Under the pieces are notes generated by a model. The model made no database searches. It worked only from the letters and a program-made list of their open reading frames with translations, and had not been told where the DNA came from. A stretch of 64,000 nt of DNA. Origin: Azonexus sp. R2A61 (GTDB lineage: Bacteria; Pseudomonadota; Gammaproteobacteria; Burkholderiales; Rhodocyclaceae). The stretch covers positions 1 to 64,000 of the forward strand of contig NZ_JACBFO010000001.1 in NCBI RefSeq assembly GCF_021401135.1. Reading direction: 5' to 3'. The position numbers and the translations under genes were made by a program. Shown in pieces: positions 1 to 10,471 of this stretch. Position 1 is the first letter of the stretch. Each line of letters begins with the position of its first letter.

Positions 1-619
1 GCTCCGGGGTCGGGATGTAGGAGTCCAGCGCGTCAGCCAGACGGAAGATCGCCGGCTCGCCGATTTCGGACTGATCGCCCTCCAGGGCCTTCAGTGCAGA
101 ACCGTGGATGATCGGGGTGTCGTCGCCCGGAAAGTCGTACTTGGACAGCAGCTCGCGCAGCTCCATTTCGACCAGTTCCAGCAGCTCGGCGTCGTCAACC
201 ATGTCGCACTTGTTCATGAACACCAGAACGTACGGCACGCCGACCTGACGCGCCAGCAGGATGTGCTCGCGGGTCTGCGGCATCGGGCCGTCAGCAGCGG
301 AACAGACCAGGATCGCGCCGTCCATCTGGGCAGCACCGGTAATCATGTTCTTCACGTAGTCAGCGTGGCCCGGGCAATCAACGTGGGCGTAGTGACGGTT
401 TGCAGTTTCGTATTCAACGTGAGCGGTATTGATGGTGATACCACGGGCCTTTTCTTCCGGCGCCGCATCGATTTCATCATACTTCTTCGCCGCACCACCG
501 AACTTCGCCGACAACACCGTCGTGATCGCCGCCGTCAGCGTCGTCTTGCCGTGGTCAACGTGACCAATCGTACCCACGTTCACGTGCGGCTTCGTACGCT
601 CGAATTTTTCCTTAGCCAT
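1..619 (-). CDS. tuf: Elongation factor Tu (partial, C-terminus beyond the left edge)
   Basis: The product delivers aminoacyl-tRNA to the ribosome as a GTP complex in the cytoplasm. The first 206 codons are present, read from an ATG at 619. The protein begins [20 protein letters not shown] and continues with VDHGKT, the G1 P-loop of translational GTPases. The last visible residues are LDSYIPTPE, which fall near residue 200 in EF-Tu, at the end of the G domain; domains II and III lie outside the window. The gene follows tRNA-Tyr, tRNA-Gly and tRNA-Thr on the same strand, the same order as the E. coli tufB operon (tyrU-glyT-thrT-tufB), so co-transcription is likely. A GAGGA ribosome binding site precedes the start. 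Confidence 0.97.
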   Translation of the reverse strand, partial: MAKEKFERTKPHVNVGTIGHVDHGKTTLTAAITTVLSAKFGGAAKKYDEIDAAPEEKARGITINTAHVEYETANRHYAHVDCPGHADYVKNMITGAAQMDGAILVCSAADGPMPQTREHILLARQVGVPYVLVFMNKCDMVDDAELLELVEMELRELLSKYDFPGDDTPIIHGSALKALEGDQSEIGEPAIFRLADALDSYIPTPE

Positions 620-672
620 TCCAGTTCCTCAAATAATCAAATAAGCAAAAAATCCAGAAGCAAGCTAATCGG

Positions 673-747
<75 letters not shown>

Positions 748-777
748 CTACCTTAAAACTCCAGCCGTACCGCATCG

Positions 778-851
778 TGGAGCGGGTGAAGGGAATCGAA
801 CCCTCGTCTTAAGCTTGGAAGGCTTCAGCTCTACCATTGAGCTACACCCGC
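778..851 (-). tRNA. tRNA-Gly (TCC anticodon)
   Basis: Read on the minus strand it starts GCGGGTG and ends with the pairing CACCCGC, then T and CCA. The anticodon loop CTTCCAA gives anticodon TCC. The D-arm (TAGCTCAATGGTAGAGC) and T-arm (GGGTTCGATTCCC) are canonical. It is the middle tRNA of the tuf operon. Confidence 0.96.
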
Positions 852-891
852 TTAACCCCTGCCCGCAGCACTAGCCGCTACAGCATCAATC

Positions 892-976
<85 letters not shown>

Positions 977-989
977 GGGAGAAACCGGG

Positions 990-1018
990 ATTATCCTGAC
1001 CCCACGACCACCTGTCAA
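990..1018 (-). promoter_or_regulatory. Sigma-70 type promoter of the tRNA-tuf operon
   Basis: On the minus strand a perfect -35 TTGACA (1018-1013) is followed after exactly 17 bases by GATAAT (995-990). Transcription would start about 7 bases further on, just before the tRNA-Tyr 5' end at 976. The fit to consensus suits a strong stable-RNA promoter. Confidence 0.85.
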
Positions 1019-1032
1019 CACAGAAACAACAA

Positions 1033-1058
1033 AAAAGCCGACCTTTCGATCGGCTTTT
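1033..1058 (-). terminator. Rho-independent terminator of the cytochrome c gene
   Basis: AAAAGCCGA (1033-1041) pairs with TCGGCTTTT (1050-1058) around an 8-base loop. On the minus strand the stem is followed by a run of T residues. It lies 21 bases below the cytochrome stop codon and just upstream of the tRNA promoter, so it separates the two units. Confidence 0.85.
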
Positions 1059-1079
1059 CGGGCAACACAGAGAAACCTG

Positions 1080-1388
1080 TTACTTGAGCGAGAGAACCCA
1101 GGTGACCAGCTTCTTGGCTTCTTCGTCGGTAACGTTGTTCGGCGGCATCGGGATGGCACCCCAAACACCCTTGCCACCGGACTTGACCTTGGCTGCCAGC
1201 GTAGCCACGGCCCCCTTGTCACCCTTGTACTTGGCGGCAACTTCCTTGTAGGCCGGGCCGACCAGCTTCTTGTCGATAGCATGGCAGGACATGCAGTTCT
1301 TGGCCTTGGCCAGCGCTTCATCAGCGTGAGCCTGGCCGGCCATAACAACACCGGCGGCAGCCATCATGGCAACGTAAACAGCTTTCAT
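1080..1388 (-). CDS. Periplasmic c551/c552-type monohaem cytochrome c
   Basis: A 102-residue exported class I cytochrome, probably a soluble electron shuttle in the periplasm feeding terminal oxidases, nitrite reductase or a peroxidase. Residues 1-22 are a signal peptide ending QAHA. The haem site is CMSCH at 32-36, and the likely sixth ligand is Met81 in the IPMPPNN motif typical of c551/c8 proteins. The mature length of about 80 residues fits the family. It is monocistronic: a terminator follows and ilvD starts well upstream. The family is clear; the physiological partner cannot be told from the sequence. Confidence 0.92.
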   Translation of the reverse strand: MKAVYVAMMAAAGVVMAGQAHADEALAKAKNCMSCHAIDKKLVGPAYKEVAAKYKGDKGAVATLAAKVKSGGKGVWGAIPMPPNNVTDEEAKKLVTWVLSLK

Positions 1389-1549
1389 AATCTCGCTCCG
1401 TTATTGGGTTGGTCGAAAATCAGCGTCGGATGATAAAGCCCTTTACCGGCACAGGCAAACCATTTGGACAGATCATCCGTACGGCATTCACCAAAAACAC
1501 CCAGGGCACGATGTCCTTAACGGCCCAAAGGGCTTTCGGTTGACCTGAC

Positions 1550-3406
1550 TCAGTCGCGACGACGAATTTGCGAAACGTCGCGCACCGCCCCCTTGTCGGC
1601 CGAAGTTGCCATCAGCGCATAGGCCTGCAGCGCGGCGGAAACCTGACGCTGCCGGTCCACCGGCTTCCAGGCAGCCTCGCCCTTGGCATTCATGTTGGCC
1701 CGACGAACCGCCAACTCCTCATCGGTTACCTTCAATTGAATCCGGCGATTCGGAATATCGATTTCGATCACGTCCCCCTCTTCGACCAGGCCGATCGCCC
1801 CGCCATCGGCCGCTTCTGGCGACGCATGACCGATCGACAAGCCCGAGGTACCGCCCGAGAAACGACCGTCGGTCAGCAGCGCGCACGCCTTGCCTAACCC
1901 CATCGACTTCAGATAGGAGGTGGGATACAGCATCTCCTGCATCCCCGGCCCCCCCTTCGGGCCTTCGTAACGGATCACCACCACGTCGCCGGCCACGATT
2001 TTCCCGCCAAGGATCGCGTCGACCGCAGCATCCTGACTTTCGAACACGCGCGCCCGCCCGGTAAAGGTCCAGATCGACTCATCCACCCCGGCCGTCTTGA
2101 CGATGCAACCATCCACCGCGATATTGCCGCGCAACACTGCCAGACCACCATCCTGCGAGTAGGCGTTGGCCCGGTTGCGGATACAGCCCTTGGTCCGGTC
2201 GAGATCCAGTTCGTGGAAACGGCGCTCCTGGGAGAAGGCAACCTGCGTCGGCACACCACCCGGCGCCGCCTTGTAGAATTCGTGCACCTTGACATCGTGC
2301 TCCCGGACCACGTCCCAACGATCGATCGCCTCGCCCAAAGTGCGCGCATGCACGGTTGGAACATCACGACGCAGCAGACCGGCCCGATCGAGCTCGCCAA
2401 GAATCCCCATGATCCCGCCGGCACGATGGACGTCTTCGATGTGATACTTGTCGGTCATCGGCGCCACCTTGCACAGACAGGGTACGGCACGCGAGATGCG
2501 GTCGATGTCGGCCATCGTGAAATCGACACCGGCCTCCTGAGCCGCCGCCAGGATGTGTAGGACGGTATTGGTCGAACCGCCCATCGCGACATCGAGGGTC
2601 ATCGCGTTTTCGAACGCCGCCTTGGTGGCGATCGAGCGCGGCAGGATCGAGGCGTCGTCCTGCTCGTAATAACGCTTGCACAACTCGACAGCCAGGCGAC
2701 CGGCGCGCAGGAACAATTGCTTGCGATCGGCGTGGGTGGCAACGACGGTGCCGTTGCCGGGCAGGCTGAGACCGAGCGCCTCGGTCAGGCAATTCATCGA
2801 GTTGGCGGTAAACATGCCCGAACACGAGCCGCAGGTCGGACAGGCGGAACGCTCGATTTCGTCGAGGTCGGCCTGTGACACACTGGCATCGGCCGCCTTG
2901 ACCATGGCATCGACCAGGTCGAGATGCACGACCTGGCCTTCGAGCTTCACCTTGCCGGCCTCCATCGGGCCACCGGAAACGAAGACGACCGGGATGTTCA
3001 GACGCATCGCGGCCATCAGCATCCCCGGGGTGATCTTGTCGCAATTGGAAATACAGACCATCGCGTCGGCGCAATGCGCATTGACCATGTACTCAACCGA
3101 ATCGGCGATCAGGTCGCGCGACGGCAGCGAATAAAGCATGCCGTTGTGCCCCATGGCAATGCCGTCATCGATGGCGATGGTGTTGAACTCCTTGGCAACA
3201 CCGCCGGCCGCCTCAATCTCGCGCGCGACCATCTGGCCGAGGTCTTTCAGGTGCACGTGACCGGGCACGAACTGCGTGAACGAATTGACCACCGCGATGA
3301 TCGGCTTGCCGAAGTCGCCATCTTTCATGCCGGTCGCGCGCCACAGGGAACGCGCGCCGGCCATATTGCGGCCATGGGTGGAAGTGCGGGAACGGTACTG
3401 GGGCAT
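1550..3406 (-). CDS. ilvD: Dihydroxy-acid dehydratase
   Basis: Catalyses the [Fe-S]-dependent dehydration of 2,3-dihydroxy-isovalerate and 2,3-dihydroxy-3-methylvalerate, the third step of valine/isoleucine synthesis. The 618 residues match the length of E. coli IlvD (616) and share its opening, [20 protein letters not shown]. Cluster-ligand regions are visible as [10 protein letters not shown] and [11 protein letters not shown] start at ATG 3406 because it matches the family N-terminus and has GGAGA in front; an in-frame ATG at 3445 would add 13 residues with no homology. The gene diverges from lgt. A TGCGGTCGAC element sits inside it at 2018-2027. Confidence 0.96.
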   Translation of the reverse strand: MPQYRSRTSTHGRNMAGARSLWRATGMKDGDFGKPIIAVVNSFTQFVPGHVHLKDLGQMVAREIEAAGGVAKEFNTIAIDDGIAMGHNGMLYSLPSRDLIADSVEYMVNAHCADAMVCISNCDKITPGMLMAAMRLNIPVVFVSGGPMEAGKVKLEGQVVHLDLVDAMVKAADASVSQADLDEIERSACPTCGSCSGMFTANSMNCLTEALGLSLPGNGTVVATHADRKQLFLRAGRLAVELCKRYYEQDDASILPRSIATKAAFENAMTLDVAMGGSTNTVLHILAAAQEAGVDFTMADIDRISRAVPCLCKVAPMTDKYHIEDVHRAGGIMGILGELDRAGLLRRDVPTVHARTLGEAIDRWDVVREHDVKVHEFYKAAPGGVPTQVAFSQERRFHELDLDRTKGCIRNRANAYSQDGGLAVLRGNIAVDGCIVKTAGVDESIWTFTGRARVFESQDAAVDAILGGKIVAGDVVVIRYEGPKGGPGMQEMLYPTSYLKSMGLGKACALLTDGRFSGGTSGLSIGHASPEAADGGAIGLVEEGDVIEIDIPNRRIQLKVTDEELAVRRANMNAKGEAAWKPVDRQRQVSAALQAYALMATSADKGAVRDVSQIRRRD

Positions 3407-3502
3407 CTGACTCTCCGTGTCGTGGACCGCGTCAACCGCTGTCACAGGCAGGCAACGGCGCGCGAACTATAATCGACCAATTCTAGCCCAATCCCCAAGA
3501 CG

Positions 3503-4294
3503 ATGCTTCTCCACCCGCAGTTCGACCCGGTTGCCTTTTCGCTCGGCCCACTCGCCGTCCGCTGGTACGGCCTGATGTACCTTGTCGCCTTCCTCCAGTT
3601 CGTCCTGCTCGGCCGGTTACGCATCCGTCAGCGGAGCGGCCCGATGAGCAACGAGCAACTCGACGATCTGTTGTTCTACGGCGTGCTCGGCGTGATCATC
3701 GGCGGCCGGCTTGGGCAGGTGCTGTTCTACGAACCCGGGTATTACTTTGCCCATCCACTGGAAATCGTTGCCGTCTGGAAAGGCGGCATGAGTTTCCATG
3801 GCGGCTTTCTCGGCGTCCTGGTCGCCATGACGTTGTGGGCAAAAAAAGCTGGCCTGCGCTGGTTGACCGTGACCGACTTCATTGCCCCGCTGGTGCCGTT
3901 AGGCCTGGCCGCCGGACGTATCGGCAACTTCATCAACGGTGAACTATGGGGCCGCATCGCCGATCCGTCGCTCCCCTGGGCAATGATCTTTCCGCAATCC
4001 GGCACCAACGATCCGCGCCATCCGTCGCAGCTCTACCACGTCGGCCTTGAGGGACTGGCCCTTTTTGCCATCCTTTGGCTGTGGACCGCAAGACCACGAC
4101 CGACGGGGGCCGCATCCGGCGCATTTCTGATCGGCTACGGCTGCTTCCGCTTCATCACCGAATTCTTCCGCGAACCCGACCACGGCATCTTCGGCCAGTC
4201 CTACGCGGTCAGCATGGGCCAGTGGCTATCACTGCCGATGGTCCTCGCCGGCATCGCGCTTTTACTGCTGGCCTACCGGAGAAAATCCCTATAA
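3503..4294 (+). CDS. lgt: Prolipoprotein diacylglyceryl transferase
   Basis: Inner-membrane enzyme that transfers diacylglycerol from phosphatidylglycerol to the lipobox cysteine of prolipoproteins, the first lipoprotein maturation step. The 263-residue protein is polytopic and contains the family signature [14 protein letters not shown] and the later HPSQLYH motif. Length is usual for Lgt. A TATAAT at 3468-3473 lies 30 bases above the start, but I see no good -35 at the right distance. Several proteins in this window have lipoboxes and would be its substrates (11478-12005, 21533-22969, 32986-34314). Confidence 0.96.
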   Translation: MLLHPQFDPVAFSLGPLAVRWYGLMYLVAFLQFVLLGRLRIRQRSGPMSNEQLDDLLFYGVLGVIIGGRLGQVLFYEPGYYFAHPLEIVAVWKGGMSFHGGFLGVLVAMTLWAKKAGLRWLTVTDFIAPLVPLGLAAGRIGNFINGELWGRIADPSLPWAMIFPQSGTNDPRHPSQLYHVGLEGLALFAILWLWTARPRPTGAASGAFLIGYGCFRFITEFFREPDHGIFGQSYAVSMGQWLSLPMVLAGIALLLLAYRRKSL

Positions 4295-4334
4295 TTATGG
4301 ATTACCCATTTCATAAACCGACAGGAAATCCATC

Positions 4335-4808
4335 ATGACGCGTCCATTCAAGGTTCTCGGCATCCAGCAGATCGCCATCGGCGGCCCTTCCAAGGAAAAA
4401 CTCAAAACCCTGTGGGTCGACAAGCTGGGACTTGAAGTCACCGGCACCTTCGTGTCCGAACGCGAAAACGTCGACGAAGATATCTGCGCGATGGGCCAGG
4501 GTCCGTTCAAGGTCGAGGTCGACCTGATGCAGCCGCTCGACCCGGAAAAGAAGCCGGCCGTGCACGCGACCCCGTTGAACCACGTCGGACTCTGGATCGA
4601 TGACCTGCCGAAAGCCGTCGAATGGCTGACCGCCAACGGCGTCCGTTTCGCCCCCGGCGGCATCCGCAAGGGTGCGGCCGGCTTCGACATCTGCTTCCTG
4701 CACCCGAAGGGCAACGAGGAATTCCCGATTGGCGGCGAAGGCGTGCTCATCGAACTGGTACAAGCCCCCGCCGAAGTCGTCGACGCTTTCGCTAAACTGG
4801 CGGGATAA
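4335..4808 (+). CDS. VOC-superfamily protein (glyoxalase / methylmalonyl-CoA epimerase-like)
   Basis: A 157-residue vicinal-oxygen-chelate protein with two beta-alpha-beta-beta-beta modules (about 8-65 and 80-150). Metal-ligand positions can be guessed as His in [10 protein letters not shown] and Glu in VLIELVQ. The first position, usually His in epimerases (DHVGIAV), reads QQIAIGG, so Gln12 replaces it. Lactoylglutathione lyase, methylmalonyl-CoA epimerase and another VOC activity are all possible; substrate is unresolved. It follows lgt by 40 bases, and a TATAAT overlaps the lgt stop (4290-4295). The next gene starts 22 bases downstream. Confidence 0.75.
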   Translation: MTRPFKVLGIQQIAIGGPSKEKLKTLWVDKLGLEVTGTFVSERENVDEDICAMGQGPFKVEVDLMQPLDPEKKPAVHATPLNHVGLWIDDLPKAVEWLTANGVRFAPGGIRKGAAGFDICFLHPKGNEEFPIGGEGVLIELVQAPAEVVDAFAKLAG

Positions 4809-4830
4809 ACCAATCACGAGGAGGTGCGCG

Positions 4831-5592
4831 ATGGCAGATTTTCCCGACAAGGATATCGAGGAAACCCGAGCTGCCCTCGCGCCGACACTGGACGCCATGG
4901 CGTCCATCCTGCCCTGGGTGGGCAAATCCCAGCCGGTACGCTTCTCTCCCGAGCTCAACAAACGCTGGCAAGCCGCTTGCACGACGCTCGCCGAGCGCTG
5001 GTCGGCACGCGCTAGCGACGGTCCGACCGCGATTCGCCCGGCGATCTTCGGGCTGTTTCCGATCGCCATCGAAAGCGGCGAAGCCGACTGTCTGCTGTTG
5101 TGCGAAACCCTGGCCACGGTTGCCGATCATCTCGAGCATAACCCGCCGGGTTCCCGCCTGGTCGCCGCACTGAGTGCGACCTGCGAGGCGCTCCTCGACG
5201 AGGGCGGACTGGAGAATCCCAAGCTGCTGATACGCGCCCGCCATTTCGCGCAACGGCTGAACGAGGCGCTCCAACCCTCGAGCAAACCCGGCGAACGCTC
5301 GGACGTTCTCGACCGGCTGTTCGTGCAGGATGCCGAGGAGCGCCTTGCCCACATGCGCGAAGCGCTGGACGTGTTGCCGCTGGACGTCGTCGCCCTGGAA
5401 CAGGAAAGTGTCGAACTGATGCAGCAGGCCGAACAGATCGACATGTGGGGCATCTATCATCTGGCACGTCAGCTGCACAATTTCGCGCTACAACTCAGCG
5501 ACGTCAGCGAAAGCGTCCAGGATCAGGCCGCGCTCGACATTGCCCGGCAACTGGATCTGATCGAACAGGCACTGGCTGCGGTCGACCGCTGA
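4831..5592 (+). CDS. Helical protein of unknown function
   Basis: I do not recognise this 253-residue cytoplasmic protein. It has no signal peptide or membrane segment and looks all-helical. The C-terminal half (about 165-250: AEERLAHMREALDVLPLDVV and following) resembles Hpt-like helical bundles, but the HxxKG phosphorylation motif is absent. Start ATG 4831 has a strong GAGGAGG site. It follows the VOC gene in a likely two-gene unit. The last codons read Ala-Val-Asp-Arg-stop and contain TGCGGTCGAC at 5577-5586. It converges on htpX. Confidence 0.7.
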   Translation: MADFPDKDIEETRAALAPTLDAMASILPWVGKSQPVRFSPELNKRWQAACTTLAERWSARASDGPTAIRPAIFGLFPIAIESGEADCLLLCETLATVADHLEHNPPGSRLVAALSATCEALLDEGGLENPKLLIRARHFAQRLNEALQPSSKPGERSDVLDRLFVQDAEERLAHMREALDVLPLDVVALEQESVELMQQAEQIDMWGIYHLARQLHNFALQLSDVSESVQDQAALDIARQLDLIEQALAAVDR

Positions 5593-5605
5593 AACCATGA
5601 AAAAA

Positions 5606-5621
5606 GGGGCCTTTCGGCCCC
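5606..5621 (-). terminator. Rho-independent terminator between convergent genes, mainly for htpX
   Basis: GGGGCC (5606-5611), loop TTTC, GGCCCC (5616-5621). On the minus strand the stem is followed by TTTTTT, so it terminates htpX, whose stop is 21 bases away. On the plus strand there is no T run. Confidence 0.8.
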
Positions 5622-5641
5622 CTTGCCCTATTACCGACGGA

Positions 5642-6520
5642 TCAGCGCCCGGCCAGCGCGGCAATCCGCTCTTCCAGCGGCGGGTGAGTCGAAAACAGGG
5701 CCATCAAGCCGCCCTTGCCGCCCGCGATGCCCGAAGCCGCCATATTCTGCGGTAGCGGTTCGGTATGCAGATTGCCCAAACGACGCAACGCGTTCTGCAT
5801 CGGCACCGCCGAGCCCATCAGTTGCGCAGCACCGGCATCGGCACGGAATTCGCGCTGCCGCGAGAACCAGGCGACGACCATGCTGGCCAGGATGCCGAAT
5901 ACCACTTCGCAGATCAGACTGGTCACCATGTAACCGATCCCCGGGCCGCTGCTCTCGGAATCATTGCGGCGCAGGAAGGAATCGACCAGATAGCCGACCA
6001 CGCGGGAGATGAAGATGACGAAGGTGTTGACCACGCCCTGGATCAGCGTCAGCGTCACCATGTCGCCGTTGGCGATATGCGCCACTTCATGCGCCAGCAC
6101 GGCCTCTGCCTCTTCGCGGGTCATGCTTTGCAGCAGACCGGTCGATACCGCAACCAGCGAGGCGTTTTTGGTAGCCCCAGTGGCAAAGGCATTCGGCTCG
6201 CCATCGTAGATCGCCACTTCCGGCATCGGCAGATTGGCTCGGCCGGCCAGCCTGGCCACGGTATCGACCAGCCACAATTCGGTGGAGGTCGCCGGATGCT
6301 CGATGACGCGGGCACCGGTACTCCACTTGGCCATCGTCTTCGACATCAGCAGGGAGATAAAGGCGCCCCCGAAACCAATGACTGCCGCAAACGCCAGCAG
6401 CATGCCGAGATTGAGGCCGTTGGCGGTAAGGAAGCGATTGACCCCGAGCAGGCTGGTCACCACGCTCAATACCAGCATGACCGCCAGGTTGGTCACGAGG
6501 AAAAGCACGATGCGTTTCAT
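5642..6520 (-). CDS. htpX: Membrane zinc protease HtpX
   Basis: Integral inner-membrane M48 metalloprotease that removes misfolded membrane proteins alongside FtsH. The 292-residue protein has two N-terminal membrane segments (about 4-25 and 38-60), the zinc motif HEVAH at 144-148, further hydrophobic segments at about 157-220, and a downstream Glu in the FRADAGAA region as third ligand. The start ATG 6520 matches the family opening [11 protein letters not shown]; a longer in-frame start at 6634 would add a non-homologous leader. Divergent from nhaR. Confidence 0.95.
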   Translation of the reverse strand: MKRIVLFLVTNLAVMLVLSVVTSLLGVNRFLTANGLNLGMLLAFAAVIGFGGAFISLLMSKTMAKWSTGARVIEHPATSTELWLVDTVARLAGRANLPMPEVAIYDGEPNAFATGATKNASLVAVSTGLLQSMTREEAEAVLAHEVAHIANGDMVTLTLIQGVVNTFVIFISRVVGYLVDSFLRRNDSESSGPGIGYMVTSLICEVVFGILASMVVAWFSRQREFRADAGAAQLMGSAVPMQNALRRLGNLHTEPLPQNMAASGIAGGKGGLMALFSTHPPLEERIAALAGR

Positions 6521-6626
6521 GTTGGACTCCGGATGCAAAATGAGACAAGGCTGAATATTACCGCATGGACCAACAGAAAAAACCGGAGCACAATTGAAAG
6601 ACCATTCGATTTTCTCGCATTGAAAC

Positions 6627-7520
6627 ATGCTCAACTATAAGCATCTTCACTATTTCTGGGTCGTTGCCAAGGAAGGCAGCATCACGCGTGCCGCAGAAAG
6701 GCTGGGCGTCGCCGTACAGACGATCAGCGGTCAACTGTCGCTGCTGGAAAAGCAGCTGGGCCGTGCGTTATTCAACGCCCAGGGCCGCGGCCTGGTGCTC
6801 AGCGAGGCCGGCCGGACCGCGCTCGGTTACGCCGACCAGATATTCCAGCTCGGCGAGTCGCTGGTCGAGGCGCTGGAACATGGCGATTCCGACAGCACGC
6901 TGCGCCTGCGCGCAGGAATTACCGACGGCATTCCGAAACTGCTCGCCTACCGACTGCTCAACCGGGTCACCGAACTGCCCGGCGACATCCGCCTGGTCTG
7001 CGACGAGGATGAATACGACGACCTGCTCGCCGACCTGGCGCTGCACCGTCTCGATGTCGTCCTGACCGACCGTGCCGCGCCGCTCGGCGGCAATCTGAAG
7101 GTCTTCAGCACCCGCCTTGGGGATTTTGCCACCGGGCTCTACGCCTGCCCGGCACTGGCCGAACGTTACCGCCCCGGTTTTCCGGGCAGCCTGACCGACG
7201 CACCGTTGCTACTGCCGACCCGGCATCATGCCCTGCGCGGGCGCATCGACCGCTGGCTGGAAGAACAGCGGCTGCATCCCAAGATCGTCGGCGAATTCGA
7301 GGACAGCGCACTGCTCACCACTTTTGGCCGTGGCGGCCTGGGCATTTTTCCGGCACCGCTGATCCTGGCCGAACAAATAGCCGCCCAGTACGATGCCGAA
7401 CTACTCGGTCCGATGGACGGCGTCAGCGAACAGATTCACGCCATTTCCAACGAACGGCGGATCCGCCATCCGGCGGTCGAACTGCTGTGCCGGGAGGCCG
7501 GCCGGACCCAGGGAGTATAA
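6627..7520 (+). CDS. nhaR: LysR-type regulator NhaR
   Basis: A 297-residue transcriptional regulator. In enterobacteria NhaR activates the Na+/H+ antiporter gene nhaA in response to sodium. The N-terminal helix-turn-helix (about 5-60, [20 protein letters not shown]) is characteristic of the NhaR branch; residues 90-290 form the LysR effector domain. No nhaA lies in this window, so its target here is not obvious. It diverges from htpX with 106 bases between them. Its stop codon overlaps a TATAAT (7516-7521) that may serve the next gene. Confidence 0.88.
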   Translation: MLNYKHLHYFWVVAKEGSITRAAERLGVAVQTISGQLSLLEKQLGRALFNAQGRGLVLSEAGRTALGYADQIFQLGESLVEALEHGDSDSTLRLRAGITDGIPKLLAYRLLNRVTELPGDIRLVCDEDEYDDLLADLALHRLDVVLTDRAAPLGGNLKVFSTRLGDFATGLYACPALAERYRPGFPGSLTDAPLLLPTRHHALRGRIDRWLEEQRLHPKIVGEFEDSALLTTFGRGGLGIFPAPLILAEQIAAQYDAELLGPMDGVSEQIHAISNERRIRHPAVELLCREAGRTQGV

Positions 7521-7555
7521 TTTCGGGCCCCAACGCTTTACCGAGTCCCGATACG

Positions 7556-8698
7556 ATGTCCTTCCGTCCCTTTGTTCTGGCGCTTGTCGCGCTGCTGTCC
7601 GCCGTTTCCGTCCCTGCCGTCGGCCAGACCCAGCCGGTCCCCCCGGCCCTGGCCGCCAAATCCTGGCTACTGCTGGAAATGAGTTCCGGCCAGACGTTGA
7701 CCGCAGAAAAACCCGACGAGCGCCTTGAACCGGCCTCGCTGACCAAGCTGATGACCGCCTACCTGACGTTCTCGGCATTGCACAAGAAGACGCTGAACCT
7801 CGACCAGCCGCTGCCGGTTTCCGAAAAGGCCTGGCGCACCGGCGGCTCGAAGATGTTCGTCAAGGTGGACACCCAGGTCCCGGTCGAAGAGCTGATCAAG
7901 GGCATGATCGTCCAGTCCGGCAACGACGCCTGTGTCGTGCTCGCCGAAGCGATCGCCGGCAGCGAGGAAAACTTCGCCCAACTGATGAACCGCGAAGCCC
8001 AGCGACTGGGCATGAGCGCCTCCAGTTTCCGCAACTCGACCGGCCTGCCCGATCCCGAGCACTACACCACCGCCCGCGACCTGGCGAAACTCGCCGCCGC
8101 GCTGATCCATGACTTCCCCGAGGAATACCGGAAGTATTACTCGATGAAGGAATACACCTACAACGGGATCACCCAGCCCAACCGCAACCGCCTGCTGTTC
8201 ATCGACCCGACGGTCGACGGCGTCAAGACCGGCCATACCGAAGCCGCCGGCTACTGCCTCATCTCGTCGGCCAAACGCGAGCAGCGCCGGCTGCTGTCGG
8301 TGGTGCTCGGCACGGCTTCCGATAGCGCACGCGCCAGCGAATCGCACAAACTGCTGAACTGGGGCTTCCTCAGCTTCGACTCGGTGATGATCCAGCCGGC
8401 CAGTCAGGCACTGGCCGACGTTCGCGTCTGGAAGGGCAGTCAATCGACCGCCAAGGCCGGCTTTGCCGACGACCTGGCGATCGCGCTGCCGAAAGGCTAT
8501 GCCGACAAGGTCAGCAAGGAATTTGTCGCCGAACCGCGGCTGATCGCACCGATCGAGGCCGGCCAGAAACTGGGTACGCTGAAGCTGGCAGTCGACGGCA
8601 AGCCGTTCGCCGAATACCCAGTCATCGCCCTTGAAAAAGTCGAACTCGGCAACATATTCGTCCGCATCCTCGACACCATTCGCCTGTGGTTCGCCTGA
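7556..8698 (+). CDS. dacC: D-alanyl-D-alanine carboxypeptidase (PBP5/6 family)
   Basis: Periplasmic S11 serine peptidase that removes the terminal D-Ala from peptidoglycan pentapeptides. The 380-residue precursor has a signal peptide (1-23, ending AVG), SLTK with catalytic Ser61 and Lys64, SGN at 121-123 and KTG at 224-226. A beta-rich C-terminal domain follows, ending in an amphipathic helix (IFVRILDTIRLWFA) that anchors such enzymes to the membrane. dat begins 7 bases after the stop. The symbol could equally be dacA; paralogues cannot be separated here. A TGCGGTCAAC variant element lies at 7696-7705. Confidence 0.94.
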   Translation: MSFRPFVLALVALLSAVSVPAVGQTQPVPPALAAKSWLLLEMSSGQTLTAEKPDERLEPASLTKLMTAYLTFSALHKKTLNLDQPLPVSEKAWRTGGSKMFVKVDTQVPVEELIKGMIVQSGNDACVVLAEAIAGSEENFAQLMNREAQRLGMSASSFRNSTGLPDPEHYTTARDLAKLAAALIHDFPEEYRKYYSMKEYTYNGITQPNRNRLLFIDPTVDGVKTGHTEAAGYCLISSAKREQRRLLSVVLGTASDSARASESHKLLNWGFLSFDSVMIQPASQALADVRVWKGSQSTAKAGFADDLAIALPKGYADKVSKEFVAEPRLIAPIEAGQKLGTLKLAVDGKPFAEYPVIALEKVELGNIFVRILDTIRLWFA

Positions 8699-8705
8699 TC
8701 CTGCC

Positions 8706-9581
8706 ATGACGCCCTACGTCGCCGACCCGGTCTATCTCAACGGCAGTTTCCTGCCGCTGGCGGAGGCCGGCGTGTCGCCGCTCGATCGCGGCTTCCTGTT
8801 CGGCGACGGCGTCTACGAAGTGATCCCGGTCTATTCGCGGCGTCCGTTCCGCATTGACGAACACCTCGGGCGCCTGCAGGCCACGCTCGACGGAGTCGCC
8901 TTGCCCAATCCGCTTGCGGTCGACGACTGGAAACGGGTGATTTCCCGGTTGATCGCAGCAGCGCCATGGGACGATCAGTCGATCTACCTGCAGATCACGC
9001 GCGGCGCGGACGACAAGCGCGATCAGCCCTTCCCGCTGGCCAGCATCCCACCCACGGTTTTTGGCTTCGCCGGCCCGCTGATCACGCCATCGGCCGAACA
9101 GCGGGCACGGGGCGTCGCCGCGATCAGCGTCGCCGACCAGCGCTGGGCGCGCTGCGACCTCAAGGTGATCTCGTTGCTGGCCAACGTCCTGGCCCGCCAA
9201 CAAGCGGTCGAGCAGGGTTGCGCCGAGGCATTGCTGATCCGCGACGGCTATCTGAAGGAAGGCGCAGCATCCAACATCTTCGTCGTTCGCGGCGGACTGC
9301 TGCTCGCGCCGCCGAAGACGCGACTGATGCTGCCGGGCATCACCTACGACCTGGTCATCGAGCTCGCCCATACCTACGGTCAACCGCTCGAAATCCGCGA
9401 AATTGCCGAAACGGAACTTCGCGCCGCCGACGAGGTCTGGATGACCTCGTCGACCAAGGAAGTGCTGGCGATCACCACGCTCGACGGCGAACCCGTCGGC
9501 GATGGCCGCCCCGGCCCGATCGGCGAACGGATGTGGCAGTGGTATCAGGATTTCAAGAACACGGTAATGCGCAAAGGCTGA
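8706..9581 (+). CDS. dat: D-amino acid aminotransferase (class IV, PLP)
   Basis: A fold-type IV PLP enzyme of 291 residues that interconverts D-alanine and D-glutamate via 2-oxo acids, supplying or recycling D-amino acids for the wall. The PLP lysine is in RCDLKVISLLANV and the phosphate-binding region is EGAASNIF. RGFLFGDGVYEVI matches Dat rather than IlvE, though branched-chain or aminodeoxychorismate lyase activity cannot be fully excluded. Position just after dacC (7-base gap) supports a wall-recycling role. TGCGGTCGAC lies at 8915-8924, read as Ala-Val-Asp. Confidence 0.9.
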   Translation: MTPYVADPVYLNGSFLPLAEAGVSPLDRGFLFGDGVYEVIPVYSRRPFRIDEHLGRLQATLDGVALPNPLAVDDWKRVISRLIAAAPWDDQSIYLQITRGADDKRDQPFPLASIPPTVFGFAGPLITPSAEQRARGVAAISVADQRWARCDLKVISLLANVLARQQAVEQGCAEALLIRDGYLKEGAASNIFVVRGGLLLAPPKTRLMLPGITYDLVIELAHTYGQPLEIREIAETELRAADEVWMTSSTKEVLAITTLDGEPVGDGRPGPIGERMWQWYQDFKNTVMRKG

Positions 9582-9582
9582 G

Positions 9583-9852
9583 ATGGCTTCGTACAAGGAC
9601 ACCCTCCTCGAATTTCCCTGCGACTTTCCCCTGAAGATCATGGGCAAGGCGCACGACGAACTCGCCCAGGCGGTACTCACCATCGTCACCCGGCACGCCC
9701 CCGATTTCGACGGCGCGACGATGGAAATGCGCGCCAGTTCCGGCGGCAACTACCTGAGCCTGACCTGCACCGTGGTCGCCACCTCGAAACCGCAGCTCGA
9801 CGCGCTGTACATGGAGCTGACGTCGCACCCGCTGGTCAAGGTCGTGCTCTGA
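9583..9852 (+). CDS. ybeD: DUF493/YbeD family protein
   Basis: An 89-residue ferredoxin-like alpha-beta protein of the YbeD family, with the usual opening [14 protein letters not shown]. The biochemical role is unknown; the family is nearly always linked to lipB and proposed to regulate lipoate metabolism. It starts 1 base after the dat stop and ends 1 base before lipB, so it is part of one operon. Confidence 0.92.
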   Translation: MASYKDTLLEFPCDFPLKIMGKAHDELAQAVLTIVTRHAPDFDGATMEMRASSGGNYLSLTCTVVATSKPQLDALYMELTSHPLVKVVL

Positions 9853-9853
9853 G

Positions 9854-10471
9854 GTGAGCATCGTCGTCAAACGCCTGGGCCGCGTCGACTACGTGCCGAC
9901 CTTCCAGGCCATGCAGGATTTCACCGCGACGCGGACGGCCGAGACGCCGGACGAGTTGTGGATCGTCGAACATCCGCCGGTGTACACGCTCGGCCAGGCC
10001 GGCAAGCCGGAACACATCCTGCGCGACGTCGGCATCCCGCTGGTGCAGATCGACCGCGGCGGCCAGGTCACCTACCACGGCCCCGGCCAGGTGGTGATCT
10101 ACCTGCTGCTTGACCTGTCACGGCTGAAGATCAAGGTCCGCGAACTGGTCAGCGCGATCGAGCAGGCGGTCATCGACCTGCTCACCGCTCACGGCGTCGC
10201 CGCCGAACGCCGCGACGGCGCCCCCGGCGTCTATGTCGGCCCGGCCAAAGTGGCAGCGCTCGGCCTGCGCATCCGCAACGGCTGCTCCTACCACGGCGTC
10301 TCGCTGAATGTGGACATGGACCTGTCGCCGTTCGAAACGATCAACCCCTGCGGCTATCCCGGCCTGCAGGTCATCCAGACCAAAGACCTGGGCATTCCGC
10401 TCACCGCTCACGAGGCCGGCGAGCAACTCTCGCAGCAACTGCTGCAGCAACTGGACAAACACCATGGCTGA
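9854..10471 (+). CDS. lipB: Octanoyl-[acyl carrier protein] transferase LipB
   Basis: Transfers octanoate from ACP to the lipoyl domains of 2-oxoacid dehydrogenases and GcvH, the first step of lipoate synthesis. The 205-residue protein starts with GTG. It contains [12 protein letters not shown] and [16 protein letters not shown] with the catalytic Lys, and the nucleophilic Cys in NPCGYPGL. It ends inside lipA (8-base overlap), indicating translational coupling. Confidence 0.95.
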   Translation: MSIVVKRLGRVDYVPTFQAMQDFTATRTAETPDELWIVEHPPVYTLGQAGKPEHILRDVGIPLVQIDRGGQVTYHGPGQVVIYLLLDLSRLKIKVRELVSAIEQAVIDLLTAHGVAAERRDGAPGVYVGPAKVAALGLRIRNGCSYHGVSLNVDMDLSPFETINPCGYPGLQVIQTKDLGIPLTAHEAGEQLSQQLLQQLDKHHG

